Origin: Bacteroidales bacterium
GTDB taxonomy: Bacteria; Bacteroidota; Bacteroidia; Bacteroidales; UBA932
Length of the DNA: 64,000 bases
Assembly (NCBI GenBank): GCA_017620335.1
Contig: JAFZQO010000052.1
Span: 28,581 to 92,580 of the forward strand
Direction: 5' to 3'
This document shows, in pieces, positions 9,589-19,018 of the stretch (position 1 is the stretch's first letter; every line of letters starts with the position of its first letter). The notes under the pieces are model-generated. The model ran no database searches and was not told where the DNA came from. It was given only the letters and a program-made list of their open reading frames with translations. Made by a program: the position numbers and the translations under genes.

Positions 9589-10279
9589 CTTCGGCGAAGT
9601 CCAGGTCGTCCGGAGTGGTGATCTTGATGTTGTACCTCTCTCCTTCGATGTAGGAGAGGGGTATGTTTTTTTTCGCCGCCACGGAGGCGTCGTCCGTGAA
9701 GGAGGTGTCGAAGGCCTGCCCGTAGGCCGCCTTGATGTCCTCGGAAAGGAACATCTGCGGCGTCTGGGCGCGGTACACGGTCTCCCTGTCCAGGATGGCT
9801 CCCGGAATGGTCTCCAGGACTTCCTCCCCGGAAGCCTTCACCACCTTGCGCACGGCCTTCAGGCTGTCCACGGAGGGCAGGACGGGAATCAGCGCACGGC
9901 ATGAGGACATGCGCGCGAACATTTTTGCTACCAGTTCCGGGGTGACCATGGGGCGCACACCGTCATGGATCGCGACCACCGCCCCCGCCGGGACCTTGTC
10001 CAGGGCGTTGCGCACGGAATGGAAGCGGGTGATGCCGCCTTCGACCAGTATCTGGGGATAATAGAAATTGTTCTTCTGGCAGAGTTCCTTCCATTCAGGC
10101 ATGAAGTCCCTGGGGAGGACGGTTATGACCCTGACGTCGGAACACGCCTGGACGAAGCGTTCGATGGAGCGCTGGAGGATGGGCTTCCCCCCGAGCGGGA
10201 TGAACTGCTTGGGCAGGGCGGAACCCATCCTGGTGCCGTGTCCGGCGGCCATGACGACAAGATATTTTTTTCTCTCCAT
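9560..10279 (-). CDS. ispD: 2-C-methyl-D-erythritol 4-phosphate cytidylyltransferase
   Basis: 239 residues, normal length. The nucleotide-binding loop MAAGHGTRMGSALPKQF is at the N-terminus, VAIHDGVRPMV is in the middle, and TDDASVAAKK is near residue 185. These are the GT-A-like cytidylyltransferase signatures of IspD, which makes CDP-ME in the non-mevalonate isoprenoid pathway in the cytoplasm. It is transcribed divergently from mreB across a 94-bp gap and ends inside the 3' end of the Lrp gene. No ispF is fused. Confidence 0.94.
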   Translation of the reverse strand: MERKKYLVVMAAGHGTRMGSALPKQFIPLGGKPILQRSIERFVQACSDVRVITVLPRDFMPEWKELCQKNNFYYPQILVEGGITRFHSVRNALDKVPAGAVVAIHDGVRPMVTPELVAKMFARMSSCRALIPVLPSVDSLKAVRKVVKASGEEVLETIPGAILDRETVYRAQTPQMFLSEDIKAAYGQAFDTSFTDDASVAAKKNIPLSYIEGERYNIKITTPDDLDFAEAILTLKNWR

Positions 10280-10373
10280 AATGTATCTGAAAACAAAAGC
10301 AAATTTAACTATTTTTTGTACCTTTACATTTCCATTCCCAAAACTTTATTTGACAACATAGAAAGATACAGAT

Positions 10374-11396
10374 ATGGCACTATCCTTTTGGAACCAGGAA
10401 CTGGCAATGGACCTCGGTACGGCCAACACCATCATCTTCCAGAACGACCAGATCGTATTGGACGAGCCGAGCATCGTCGCCATCGACAACAATTCCGGAA
10501 AATGCATCGCCATCGGCCAGAAAGCCAAGCTGATGCACGAAAGGGCCAACCCCGGCATCAAGACCGTCAGGCCCCTGCGGGACGGCGTTATCGCCGACTT
10601 CAACGCCGCGGAGATGATGATCCGCGGATTCATCAAGCAGGTGAATTCCAAGCACAAGTCGCTGTTCACCCCGAACATCAAGATAGTCGTAGGCATCCCT
10701 TCCGGCAGTACCGAAGTGGAGATCAGGGCCGTGCGCGATTCCTCCGAACACGCCGGCGCGCGTGACGTCTACCTGATCTTCGAGCCTATGGCCGCCGCCC
10801 TCGGTATCGGTCTCGACGTCGAGGCCCCGAAGGGCAACATGGTCGTCGACATCGGCGGCGGCACCACCGAGATCGCAGTCATCTCCCTCGGCGGCCTGGT
10901 GGTCCAGGACAGCATCCGCACCGCCGGCGACGTGTTCACAAGCGACATCCAGTACTACCTCCGCCAGCAGCACAACATCCGCGTCGGCGAGATCACGGCC
11001 GAGAAGATCAAGATCGCTGTCGGAGCGGTCATCCAGAACCTGGACGAGGAGCCGGAGCCGTTCGTGGCCAGGGGTCCGAACCTCATGACCGCGCACCCGG
11101 TCGAGGCGACCATCACGTATCAGGAGATCGCCCACTGCCTTGACAAGTCCATCGCCAAGATCGAGACCTCCATCCTCCACGTGCTCGAGCAAACTCCCCC
11201 GGAGCTCTACTCCGACATCGTGGAGAACGGCATCTTCCTCTCCGGCGGCGGCGCCCTTCTCAGGGGCCTCGCAAAGCGTTTCTCAGAAAAAGTCAACATC
11301 CCGTTCCACGTTGCGGACGACCCGCTCCACTCCGTGGCGCGCGGAACCTGCATCGCTCTCAAGAACACCGAGAACTATTCTTTCCTCATGAGGTAG
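10374..11396 (+). CDS. mreB: Rod shape-determining protein MreB
   Basis: 340 residues of the actin-fold family. Phosphate 1 loop DLGTANTIIF, phosphate 2 loop VVDIGGGTTEIAVISLGG, and the adenosine motif LSGGGALLRGL near 290 are all present. The N-terminus MALSFWNQELAMDLG carries the short amphipathic stretch that binds membrane. MreB filaments guide the elongation machinery. It is the first gene of mreBCD-mrdA-rodA, one base before mreC. A weak -7 match (TTTATTTG, near 10348) is the only promoter hint upstream. Confidence 0.97.
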   Translation: MALSFWNQELAMDLGTANTIIFQNDQIVLDEPSIVAIDNNSGKCIAIGQKAKLMHERANPGIKTVRPLRDGVIADFNAAEMMIRGFIKQVNSKHKSLFTPNIKIVVGIPSGSTEVEIRAVRDSSEHAGARDVYLIFEPMAAALGIGLDVEAPKGNMVVDIGGGTTEIAVISLGGLVVQDSIRTAGDVFTSDIQYYLRQQHNIRVGEITAEKIKIAVGAVIQNLDEEPEPFVARGPNLMTAHPVEATITYQEIAHCLDKSIAKIETSILHVLEQTPPELYSDIVENGIFLSGGGALLRGLAKRFSEKVNIPFHVADDPLHSVARGTCIALKNTENYSFLMR

Positions 11397-11397
11397 A

Positions 11398-12240
11398 ATG
11401 GTCGACGAGCGGAAAACATGGGCCAAAGTCATCAGCACGGTAGTCTTCATTCTCATGGAGATCGCCGCGCTGAGCATGCTCAAGCATTCCGGAAGCCTCC
11501 AGGACATATGGGTTACCAAGGCCTCGCACCGCGTGATGGCCTGGGTCTGGGGCGGATTCGACAGCATAGGGCACTATTTCTCGCTCCGTACGGAGAATGA
11601 AAAGCTGGCCGCGGAGAACGCCATGCTCACGGAGTCTCTCAGGCGCAGCCAGGACAAGGTCCAGAAAGCCATGGAGAACGGCCTCCTGACCGACACCACC
11701 ATGGTCTTCGCCGGCTACGACCACGTTCCTGCCAGCATAGTCAAGATCAGCCGCAACAAGCAGCACAACTATTTCATCCTGAACAAGGGCTATGAGGACG
11801 GTGTGCGGCCCCAGTCGGGCGTCATCACCGCCTCCGGCATCGTCGGCATCGTCGATGCGGTGGAGAAGCACTACTCCTACGGCCTGTCGTTCATGAACAC
11901 CGGGGTCAGCATCAGCGCCCGCCTCGGGAACGAAGGCGCCGTCGGCCCGCTGACCTGGGACGGCATCTCCATGGACGGGGCTGTCCTCAGGGACATCCCG
12001 CTCCAGTACAAGTATGCCCCCGGCGACACCGTCTGGACCAGCGGCAGCTCCATCCTGTTCCCTCCGGACATCCCCCTCGGCATAGCCGGGTCGTCAAAGG
12101 TGGTGAACGGTGCGGTGAACGAGATCCAGGTGGACCTCTTCCAGAGCTTCACCGCGCTCCGCTACGTCACGGTGGTGTCCAACGCCGGCAGGGAAGAGAT
12201 CATGTATCTTGAGAACCTAGAAAACGAAGGGGAGGAGTAG
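11398..12240 (+). CDS. mreC: Rod shape-determining protein MreC
   Basis: 280 residues: short cytoplasmic tail, one membrane helix (about 12-30), a coiled coil (about 60-95, with ENEKLAAENAMLTESLRRSQ) and two beta-barrel domains with the conserved NKGYEDGVRPQSGVI and ARLGNEGAVG segments. It is periplasmic and bridges MreB to PBP2. The start ATG lies one base after the mreB stop. The C-terminal tail is acidic (NLENEGEE). Confidence 0.94.
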   Translation: MVDERKTWAKVISTVVFILMEIAALSMLKHSGSLQDIWVTKASHRVMAWVWGGFDSIGHYFSLRTENEKLAAENAMLTESLRRSQDKVQKAMENGLLTDTTMVFAGYDHVPASIVKISRNKQHNYFILNKGYEDGVRPQSGVITASGIVGIVDAVEKHYSYGLSFMNTGVSISARLGNEGAVGPLTWDGISMDGAVLRDIPLQYKYAPGDTVWTSGSSILFPPDIPLGIAGSSKVVNGAVNEIQVDLFQSFTALRYVTVVSNAGREEIMYLENLENEGEE

Positions 12241-12243
12241 GCC

Positions 12244-12768
12244 ATGAAAGACACGAGATTCCTGATCCACTTCCTCATCCTGCTGTTGGTGCAGGTCTGC
12301 ATAGCCAATTTCTTCAGGCTTTCGCAGTACGTCATGCTGTCGATCCTGCCCGCCATGATACTCCTGATCCCGATCAAGCGCGGCACGGTCGCGGCCCTCT
12401 TCATAGCCTTCGCCACCGGTCTTGCCGTCGACCTGCTTTCGGACGGTCTCACGGGCCTCAACGTGCTAGCCTTGGTGCCCGTCGCCTTCTGCCGCCTGGG
12501 CATCATCCGCCTGGTCTTCGGAGACGAGGTCTTCGCCCGCAAGGAGGACATCTCCATCCCCAGGCAGGGCCTGTGGAAAATGTCCGTCGCCATCATCATG
12601 GCACAGTCCCTGTTCCTGATCATCTACATCTGGGCCGACGGCGCCGGCACCAGGCCGCTCTGGTTCAGTGGTTTGCGCTTCGCGGCCTCGCTCGCGGGAG
12701 GTTACCTGCTCTCGCTGCTTGTCGCCGGCATACTTGCGCCGGAGCGCACGGGCGTCGCCAGGAGGTAG
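12244..12768 (+). CDS. mreD: Rod shape-determining protein MreD
   Basis: 174 residues, nearly all hydrophobic, with about five predicted membrane helices and charged residues between them (LIPIKRG, AFATGLAVDLLSDGLTGL). This matches the length and pattern of Bacteroidetes MreD, which sits in the inner membrane with MreC. The start is 3 bp after mreC and the end is 3 bp before mrdA. Position in the operon carries much of the assignment because the sequence itself is poorly conserved. Confidence 0.9.
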   Translation: MKDTRFLIHFLILLLVQVCIANFFRLSQYVMLSILPAMILLIPIKRGTVAALFIAFATGLAVDLLSDGLTGLNVLALVPVAFCRLGIIRLVFGDEVFARKEDISIPRQGLWKMSVAIIMAQSLFLIIYIWADGAGTRPLWFSGLRFAASLAGGYLLSLLVAGILAPERTGVARR

Positions 12769-12771
12769 GGT

Positions 12772-14616
12772 ATGGATTTCAGCAGGAAAAACAAGCTTCT
12801 GGCCGGCCTCGGGGTGGTGGTCGCCATCCTTCTGGCCAAGCTTTTCTCCATCCAGATCGTCCACGACGAGTACAAGAAGAGCTCGGAGAACAATTCCATG
12901 GTCTATGAGACCATCTATCCCACACGCGGCATCATCTACGACCGCAACGGGGACATCCTCGTCGGCAACAAGACGGCCTACGACATCATTGTGACGCCCC
13001 GCGAGGTGAAGGCCTTCGACACCCTCGCCCTCGCCACGGCGCTCGACGTGGACGTACAGTTCATCCGCGACAGGATGGACTATTACCGCAGGTACCGGAG
13101 CAGCATAGGCTACCAGTCGCAGACCATGATCAAGCAGGTCCCTCCGGAAACCTACATGAAGTTCGCGGAGATCCAGTACAAGTTCCCCGGCTTCAAGGGA
13201 CAGATGCGCAGCATACGCGACTATCCGATAGACGCCGGAGGCAACCTCCTGGGATATGTGTCCGAGGTGGACGCCGACTACATCAAGCAGCACCCGGGCG
13301 AGTACAAGTCCGGCGATTACATAGGCCGGACCGGTATCGAGGCCGCCCGCGAGCAGGACCTCAGGGGTGTCAAAGGCTATCACGTGTACCTGCGCGACTC
13401 CCACAACCAGATCCAGACCGCCTACAACGACGGCGAGATGGACATGGAGGCCGTCCCGGGGAACGACATCGTCACCACCATCGACGCACAGCTGCAGAAT
13501 TACGGGCAGCTCCTGATGCAGAACAAGGTGGGCAGCGTCGTCGCCATCGAGCCGGCGACCGGCGAGATCCTCGCCATGGTCTCCAGCCCCGGCATCAGCG
13601 TGGACCAGCTCGCCGACATAGGCCAGCATTACAACGACCTCATCAACGACCCCTACCGCCCGATGTTCAACCGTACCGTGATGGCTTCCTACCCTCCCGG
13701 ATCGGTGTTCAAGCTCGTGAACGGCCTGATAGGCCTGGAGGAAGGGGTCCTGCAGCCTTCGGACAAGTATCCCTGCTACAGTGGATTCCCTTACGGCAAC
13801 GGCCGGAAGCTCGGCTGTCACGGCCACGCCTCCCCCCTTGCCCTGCTGGACGCCATCGCCACCTCCTGCAACGGCTATTTCTGCTACGTGTTCCGCAACA
13901 TCCTGGAAAACAAGAGGTATGATTCCATCCAGGATGCCTTCGACAAGTGGAGGGACTACGTGCTGAGCTTCGGCTTCGGCCGCAAGCTCGGCAGCGACTT
14001 CCCCTCCGAACTCGGCGGCAACATCCCCACCTCCGCCTATTACAACAAGATATACGGCCGGCGCGGCTGGCGCTTCCAGACCATCATCTCCTTGTCCATC
14101 GGACAGGGTGAGATAGGCGTGACGCCGCTCCAGATCGCCAACCTCTGCGCCACCGTGGCCAACCGCGGCTGGTACATCATCCCGCACATCGTCAAGGACT
14201 CCCAGAACGTCACCATAGACGACAAGTTCCGCGAGCGCCAGTACCCCCTCGTCGACACGACCAATTTCAAGAAGGTCATCAACGGCATGTACATGGCGGT
14301 GAACGGCGGCGGCGCGGCGGGCGGCACGGCCTTCGCCGCCGCCATCCCGGGCCTGGACGTCTGCGGCAAGACCGGTACGGCTCAGAACCCGCGCGGCGCC
14401 GACAATTCCGTCTTCATCTGCTTCGCGCCCAAGGACGACCCGAAGATCGCGATTGCGGCATACATCGAGAACGCCGGATTCGGCGCGACCTGGGCCTGCC
14501 CCATCGCGTCCCTGATGGTGGAAAAATACCTTACCGGGGATATCCGTCCCGAAAGGAAATACGTGGAGGACCGCATCCTCAACGCCGACCTCATGTCAAG
14601 GGTGAAAACCGATTAG
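12772..14616 (+). CDS. mrdA: Penicillin-binding protein 2 (elongasome transpeptidase)
   Basis: 614 residues, with one membrane helix at about 8-27, a pedestal (dimerisation) domain with YPTRGIIYDRNGDILVGN and GYVSEVD, and a class B transpeptidase domain. Ser311 and Lys314 are in PPGSVFKL, SCNGYF supplies the SxN motif, and Lys533 is in GKTGTAQNP. It crosslinks peptidoglycan during side-wall growth and pairs with RodA, whose gene starts 4 bp downstream. Length and order match the family. Confidence 0.96.
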   Translation: MDFSRKNKLLAGLGVVVAILLAKLFSIQIVHDEYKKSSENNSMVYETIYPTRGIIYDRNGDILVGNKTAYDIIVTPREVKAFDTLALATALDVDVQFIRDRMDYYRRYRSSIGYQSQTMIKQVPPETYMKFAEIQYKFPGFKGQMRSIRDYPIDAGGNLLGYVSEVDADYIKQHPGEYKSGDYIGRTGIEAAREQDLRGVKGYHVYLRDSHNQIQTAYNDGEMDMEAVPGNDIVTTIDAQLQNYGQLLMQNKVGSVVAIEPATGEILAMVSSPGISVDQLADIGQHYNDLINDPYRPMFNRTVMASYPPGSVFKLVNGLIGLEEGVLQPSDKYPCYSGFPYGNGRKLGCHGHASPLALLDAIATSCNGYFCYVFRNILENKRYDSIQDAFDKWRDYVLSFGFGRKLGSDFPSELGGNIPTSAYYNKIYGRRGWRFQTIISLSIGQGEIGVTPLQIANLCATVANRGWYIIPHIVKDSQNVTIDDKFRERQYPLVDTTNFKKVINGMYMAVNGGGAAGGTAFAAAIPGLDVCGKTGTAQNPRGADNSVFICFAPKDDPKIAIAAYIENAGFGATWACPIASLMVEKYLTGDIRPERKYVEDRILNADLMSRVKTD

Positions 14617-14620
14617 AGAG

Positions 14621-16153
14621 ATGCACGAGCCCGGGAGTCAATACAAGAGGGGCCTGAAACAGGCCGTGGACTGGAGACTGGTCATCTACTACCTGATACT
14701 TGTCTTTATCGGGTGGATCAACATCTATGCTTCCATCCATTCGTCAGAGCCGGCGAGCATCTTCGACTGGACCGCCCGCAGCGGCAAGCAGTTCATCTGG
14801 ATAATAACTTCGCTGGGGCTCGCCGCCCTCATCCTCTTCGTCCTCAACCCAAGGCTGTGGGAGGTCATATCCATACCATCGTACGTGCTGGTGGGAGTTC
14901 TGCTTGTGCTGGTGATATTCCTCTCGAAGGACGTCAAGGGCTCGCACTCCTGGTTCGAACTGGGCCCGGTGAAGTTCCAGCCGGCCGAGATATCGAAGAT
15001 TACGACGTCGCTGCTGCTGGCGGCGACCATGAGCAAGCCTGGCTTCAAGATAGGCAAGGCCAAGGATTTCCTCACCATCGCGCTCATCATCGGCCTGCCG
15101 ATGCTCATCATCGTGGCCGAGAGCGAGACGGGCTCGGCGCTCGTCTATGTGGGTTTCCTGTTCGTCCTCTACCGCGAGGGGCTGACCGGATGGCTCCTGG
15201 CCATCGCCGGCATGTGCATCCTCCTGTTCATACTTACGCTGACGGCATCGCCGTACACTTCCATACTGGTGCTGGCGGCAGTCGTCACGCTGGGATATTT
15301 CATGCACACGGGGCGCTTCGGAACCTGGATCAAGCGCTGCGGCCTGCCGATACTCTTCTTCGCCTTCCTGCCCCGGATCTGGACCTGGGTGTGCGAATGG
15401 CTGGTGCCCGGCGGGGCGCTCCTCGGGTCCGTCGACCCGTCGGTGGCCGACGCCATCACGGGCGCGGCCGGCCGCTGGACCGTCCTGCTCAAGTTCAAGC
15501 CCATGTACCTGCTGCTGGCCGTCTGCGGCCTCGCGCTGCCCGTCTGCATGGTCAGGGCCTACCGCGACAAGCACATGTACCTCTGGGCCGCCATCGGCGC
15601 CTTCGTCCTCGGAGTCCTGCTGACCTTCTCGACGGAGTTCCTCTTCAACGACGTGCTCCAGGACCACCAGCGCGCCCGCATCGAGGTTCTGCTGGGCATG
15701 AAGGAGGACCTCGCCGGCGTGGGCTACAACGTCAACCAGTCCAAGATCGCCATCGGTTCGGGCGGCCTGTTCGGAAAGGGTTTCCTGCAGGGCACGCAGA
15801 CCACCTACGGCTTCGTGCCGGAGCAGAGCACCGACTTCATCTTCTGCACCGTGGGCGAGGAATGGGGCTTCGTCGGCTGCGCCGTGGTCATCCTCCTCTA
15901 CGTATTCCTGATATCCCGCATCATATCGGACGCAGAAAAAAGCCGTGAATCCTTCACCAGGATCTACGGCTATTGCGTGGCGAGCTGCATCTTCATGCAC
16001 CTCTTCATCAATGTCGGAATGACGATAGGACTGATGCCCGTCATCGGCATACCCCTGCCCCTTCTGTCCTACGGAGGCTCCTCGCTCTGGGCCTTCACGA
16101 TCTTGATTTTCATCTTCATAGCCCTGGACCGCGAGGAGAAGAAGTACTTCTAA
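14621..16153 (+). CDS. rodA: Rod shape-determining SEDS glycosyltransferase RodA
   Basis: 510 residues, longer than the roughly 370 of E. coli RodA. The N-terminal half has several membrane helices and the GSHSWFELGPVKFQPAEISK motif. The C-terminal half has IGSGGLFGKGFLQGTQT, VPEQSTDFIFCTVGEEWGF (with the catalytic-region Asp) and PLLSYGGSS. The extra length is between about residues 200 and 345, where extra hydrophobic segments and a soluble loop are inserted. It polymerises glycan from lipid II. The final four bases CTAA also form the stop of the convergent nitroreductase gene. Confidence 0.95.
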   Translation: MHEPGSQYKRGLKQAVDWRLVIYYLILVFIGWINIYASIHSSEPASIFDWTARSGKQFIWIITSLGLAALILFVLNPRLWEVISIPSYVLVGVLLVLVIFLSKDVKGSHSWFELGPVKFQPAEISKITTSLLLAATMSKPGFKIGKAKDFLTIALIIGLPMLIIVAESETGSALVYVGFLFVLYREGLTGWLLAIAGMCILLFILTLTASPYTSILVLAAVVTLGYFMHTGRFGTWIKRCGLPILFFAFLPRIWTWVCEWLVPGGALLGSVDPSVADAITGAAGRWTVLLKFKPMYLLLAVCGLALPVCMVRAYRDKHMYLWAAIGAFVLGVLLTFSTEFLFNDVLQDHQRARIEVLLGMKEDLAGVGYNVNQSKIAIGSGGLFGKGFLQGTQTTYGFVPEQSTDFIFCTVGEEWGFVGCAVVILLYVFLISRIISDAEKSRESFTRIYGYCVASCIFMHLFINVGMTIGLMPVIGIPLPLLSYGGSSLWAFTILIFIFIALDREEKKYF

Positions 16154-16764
16154 AGGACGGTGCTGAACTCTTCGAGGGACTTGCGGACGTAGTGGCGGGC
16201 GGTGGGCTCGGCGTCGTCCGTGGGATGGCCTATGGCAAGCAGGAAGGAGACCTCGTACCCTGCGGTCTCGGGGAAAAGCTCCGCGACCTTGGCGGGATCG
16301 AAGGAGGCGATCCAGGCGCCGCCGAGGCCCATGTCAAAAGCTTCGAGCATGATATGGGTTGCAACGATGGCGGCGTCGCCGTCGGCGGCATTCTTGCCGT
16401 CGAAGCTGCGCACCCAGGCCTCCTCGGCCTTGGAACCGACCATGAAGACGACGGGGGCGCCGAACGCGTCGTGCACCTTGTGCAGGCGTTCGAGAGCCTC
16501 GGGGGTGGTAATCGCCCAGACGTGCACCGGCTGGAGGTTGGCAGCGGTAGGCGCGAGCCTTGCCACGTCGAGGATCTTGTTCACCTTGGCGAGACGCACG
16601 GGCCTGTCGGTATAAGAGCGGCAGGTGAAACGGGCGGCGGCGAGGTCTTCGAAGTGAGTCTCGTACTTGAGCTCCGAGATATGCTTGTCAACTTTTGCGA
16701 AATTGGCGCGTTGCGAGATCTTGGTCAGGTCGCTGATCCTTTCGAGGAATGTTTTTTTGGCCAT
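16150..16764 (-). CDS. Nitroreductase-family FMN oxidoreductase
   Basis: 204 residues. The nitroreductase fold is visible: RFTCRSYTDRPV near 45-58 (FMN phosphate-binding Arg), LAPTAANLQPVHVWAIT in the middle, then AFDMGLGGAWIASFD and a C-terminal LLAIGHPTDDAEPTAR. Members use NAD(P)H and FMN to reduce nitroaromatics, quinones or flavins. The natural substrate is not known. It is a single gene convergent with rodA, with its own promoter match upstream. Confidence 0.88.
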   Translation of the reverse strand: MAKKTFLERISDLTKISQRANFAKVDKHISELKYETHFEDLAAARFTCRSYTDRPVRLAKVNKILDVARLAPTAANLQPVHVWAITTPEALERLHKVHDAFGAPVVFMVGSKAEEAWVRSFDGKNAADGDAAIVATHIMLEAFDMGLGGAWIASFDPAKVAELFPETAGYEVSFLLAIGHPTDDAEPTARHYVRKSLEEFSTVL

Positions 16765-16803
16765 TTCAGTTTTCTTTTCGTGGTTTTACTGCAAAAAAGC
16801 CTT

Positions 16804-16834
16804 GAAATATACGTACAATTCCCCGAATTTCCAA
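16804..16834 (-). promoter_or_regulatory. Promoter of the nitroreductase gene
   Basis: On the minus strand TTG (plus-strand 16832-16834) and TATATTTC (16804-16811, one mismatch to TAnnTTTG) are 20 bp apart. The start codon follows 39 bp on, a leader of about 33 nt. Consensus match only. Confidence 0.45.
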
Positions 16835-16862
16835 AAAAACGCGTATCCAGGCTGCTCCACAC

Positions 16863-16893
16863 TTGTTTGAATCAGGGTATTTCGGTAAATTTG
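16863..16893 (+). promoter_or_regulatory. Promoter of the porin-GH5 operon
   Basis: TTG at 16863-16865, 20 bp spacer, perfect TAAATTTG at 16886-16893. The chosen start codon at 16923 would have a leader of about 23 nt. This supports starting the porin at 16923 and not at the in-frame ATG at 16863, which lies inside the promoter. Confidence 0.6.
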
Positions 16894-16922
16894 AACTCGC
16901 ACGAAACTGTAGCCGCCACATC

Positions 16923-17921
16923 ATGAAATCTGTCCGCTTACTTCCGGCAATGCTTCTCCTGCTCCTGCGACTGCCCTTCCTGCATGCGCAGGAGGCTTCG
17001 GGCTGGCTGCATCCGGAACTGTCGGCATCGACCTACCTCACAGGCGTTTATGACCATGGCGCTTATGAAGGGCGTTTCTCGGTCCTGTCCGCACTGTCGG
17101 CCACGCTGGGGCGCGGGACCGCGGTGGAGACCTCCGTATCCTTCGACGTGATACAAAAAAAGGTTATGGGCTGCGAGCTCGTATGGCGGCCCGTGAACGC
17201 GCTCCGCGTACGGGCCGGCATACAGCGCATGCCCTTCCTCCTGGAGACCACCTACTCGCCGCGTACGCTCGAAGCCGTGGGCTTCTCGCAGGCGGCATCG
17301 TACCTCGGAGGCTATTCCAAGGACCTGAGCGGGCGCAACTCCCGCAGCCGCGACTGCGGGCTTGCAGTCGAGGGCTCCTTCTGGCCGCGCGACGGAGGCT
17401 ACAGCGTGCTCAGCGTCGTGGCGGGGCTCTTCAACGGCAACGGCTATTCGTTCAGGGACGACAACGGCGCCAAGGACTTCCAGGGGCGCGTCGTGCTCCA
17501 GCCCGCGCGCCGCTGGAAGGTCTCGCTGGGCGCGATGGTCGGGCGTTACGGCGAGGAAAAGCTCGTCCGTGACCGCATCAGCACCGGTTTCTGGTACGAC
17601 GACGGAAAGTGGTTCGTCCGTTCCGAGAACATATTCGGCGTCACCGACGGCCTGCGGAGCGACGGCTTCTCCGCCCTCGGCGGATGCTGGTTCAGGCCGT
17701 CCATGGCGCTGTCCGCGCGCTGCGACCGTTTCCAGACGGACCTGTCGGACCCCCTCACGGTTACCACGCAGGCGCAGCTCTGCTTCTCCCACATGCTGAG
17801 CGCCGACCGCAACTTCAGCTACCGTCTCCAGTACGGGCACGCCTTCCATTCCGACCCCTCCGTCCCGGGCAGCGACACGCTGTACTGCTGCCTCATCTTC
17901 CGCTTCGGCGCCACCCTCTGA
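16923..17921 (+). CDS. Outer-membrane beta-barrel protein, porin O/P-like
   Basis: 332 residues from MKSVRLLPAMLL; the signal peptide ends after LHAQ. The rest is alternating amphipathic strands with aromatic girdles, for example AVETSVSFDVIQ, SLGAMVGRYGEE and FSYRLQYGHAFHSD, and ends in the hydrophobic/Phe-rich strand LIFRFGATL typical of barrels. The pattern resembles phosphate-selective porin O/P-like proteins, but specificity cannot be read. It is 22 bp upstream of the GH5 gene and shares its promoter, so it may pass oligosaccharides made by that enzyme. That link is an inference. Confidence 0.7.
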   Translation: MKSVRLLPAMLLLLLRLPFLHAQEASGWLHPELSASTYLTGVYDHGAYEGRFSVLSALSATLGRGTAVETSVSFDVIQKKVMGCELVWRPVNALRVRAGIQRMPFLLETTYSPRTLEAVGFSQAASYLGGYSKDLSGRNSRSRDCGLAVEGSFWPRDGGYSVLSVVAGLFNGNGYSFRDDNGAKDFQGRVVLQPARRWKVSLGAMVGRYGEEKLVRDRISTGFWYDDGKWFVRSENIFGVTDGLRSDGFSALGGCWFRPSMALSARCDRFQTDLSDPLTVTTQAQLCFSHMLSADRNFSYRLQYGHAFHSDPSVPGSDTLYCCLIFRFGATL

Positions 17922-17943
17922 TATCCGCTTAAAACCTTATACC

Positions 17944-19014
17944 ATGAAAAGAATCCTTACCCTCGTCCTCTGCCTGGCGGCAATGTCCGCAGGCCTTTTA
18001 GCCCAGAACGAACGCCCCTGGTACGACGGCGAACCCTGGGAGCGCAGGACCATCAGTTATGACATCAAGACCATGCCCCGCATCACCGTTCAGGGCAACA
18101 AATTCGTGACCGCCGACGACGGCAAGGTCGTCCAGTTCCGCGGCATAGCCATCTCCGACCCGGACAAGGTGGAGCGCCAGGGCCACTGGAACAAGGAGCA
18201 TTTCCAGCATGTCAAGGACCTGGGAGCCAACATAGTGCGCGTCCCCATCCACCCCGTGGCTTGGCGCGAGCGCACGCCGAAGGCGTACATGGCCATGCTC
18301 GACCAGATGGTGCAGTGGTGCACCGAACTGGGCCTTTACGTGATGCTCGACTGGCACACCATCGGCAACCTCGAGATGGAGATGTGGCAGGACCCGATGT
18401 ACGTCACCACCAAGCAGGAGACCTACGATTTCTGGAGGAAGATATCCCAGCGTTTCAGCGGCAACAACACCGTGGCCTTCTACGAGCTCCTGAACGAGCC
18501 GACGACCTACCGCGGGCAGCTCGGCGTCTGCACATGGGCTCAATGGAAAACGCTGGTGGAGAACATGATAGCCGTCATCCGCGGCTATGACGCCGAGACG
18601 ACCGTGCTGGTCGGCGGCTTCGACTGGGCATACGACCTCACCCCGGTCCATGAGAACCCCATCAACGCGCAGAACATCGGCTACACCACCCATCCTTATC
18701 CCAACAAGGTCACCCAGCCCTGGAAGCCCAAGTGGGAGCGCGACTGGGGCTTCGTCGCCGCCACCTACCCTGTCTTCGCCACCGAGTTCGGATCAGACGT
18801 ACGCGGGAACCAGACCATCGACTACGATGACGAGGAGTTCTACGGCAACCAGATCCTGTCCTATCTCGAAGAGCAGGACATGGGCTGGTGCATATGGGTG
18901 TACGACCCCACCTGGGGCGGCGCCAAGATCAAGAGCTGGGACTACGAGCCGACGGAGGGCATGAAATACTGGTCCGCCGGCATGAAGGGCCAGCTCAAGT
19001 GGCAGAAGAAGTAG
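17944..19014 (+). CDS. Glycoside hydrolase family 5 (cellulase-type) endoglycanase
   Basis: 356 residues with signal peptide ending LLAQ (residue 21). The TIM barrel shows FRGIAISDP, NIVRVPIHPVAW, MLDWHTIGN (136-141), the acid/base Glu185 in ELLNEPTT, YTTHPYP, and the nucleophile Glu281 in VFATEFGSD. All GH5 catalytic positions are intact. Relatives cut beta-1,4-glucans or mannans; the exact substrate is open. No carbohydrate-binding module or lipobox is present, so it is probably periplasmic or secreted. It ends 4 bp from the convergent M64 peptidase gene. Confidence 0.92.
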   Translation: MKRILTLVLCLAAMSAGLLAQNERPWYDGEPWERRTISYDIKTMPRITVQGNKFVTADDGKVVQFRGIAISDPDKVERQGHWNKEHFQHVKDLGANIVRVPIHPVAWRERTPKAYMAMLDQMVQWCTELGLYVMLDWHTIGNLEMEMWQDPMYVTTKQETYDFWRKISQRFSGNNTVAFYELLNEPTTYRGQLGVCTWAQWKTLVENMIAVIRGYDAETTVLVGGFDWAYDLTPVHENPINAQNIGYTTHPYPNKVTQPWKPKWERDWGFVAATYPVFATEFGSDVRGNQTIDYDDEEFYGNQILSYLEEQDMGWCIWVYDPTWGGAKIKSWDYEPTEGMKYWSAGMKGQLKWQKK

Positions 19015-19018
19015 GCCT

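Noticed and set aside
12466-14187. 573-codon minus-strand frame opposite mreD/mrdA
   Set aside because: Antisense to an intact mre operon with conserved motifs; composition typical of a shadow frame.
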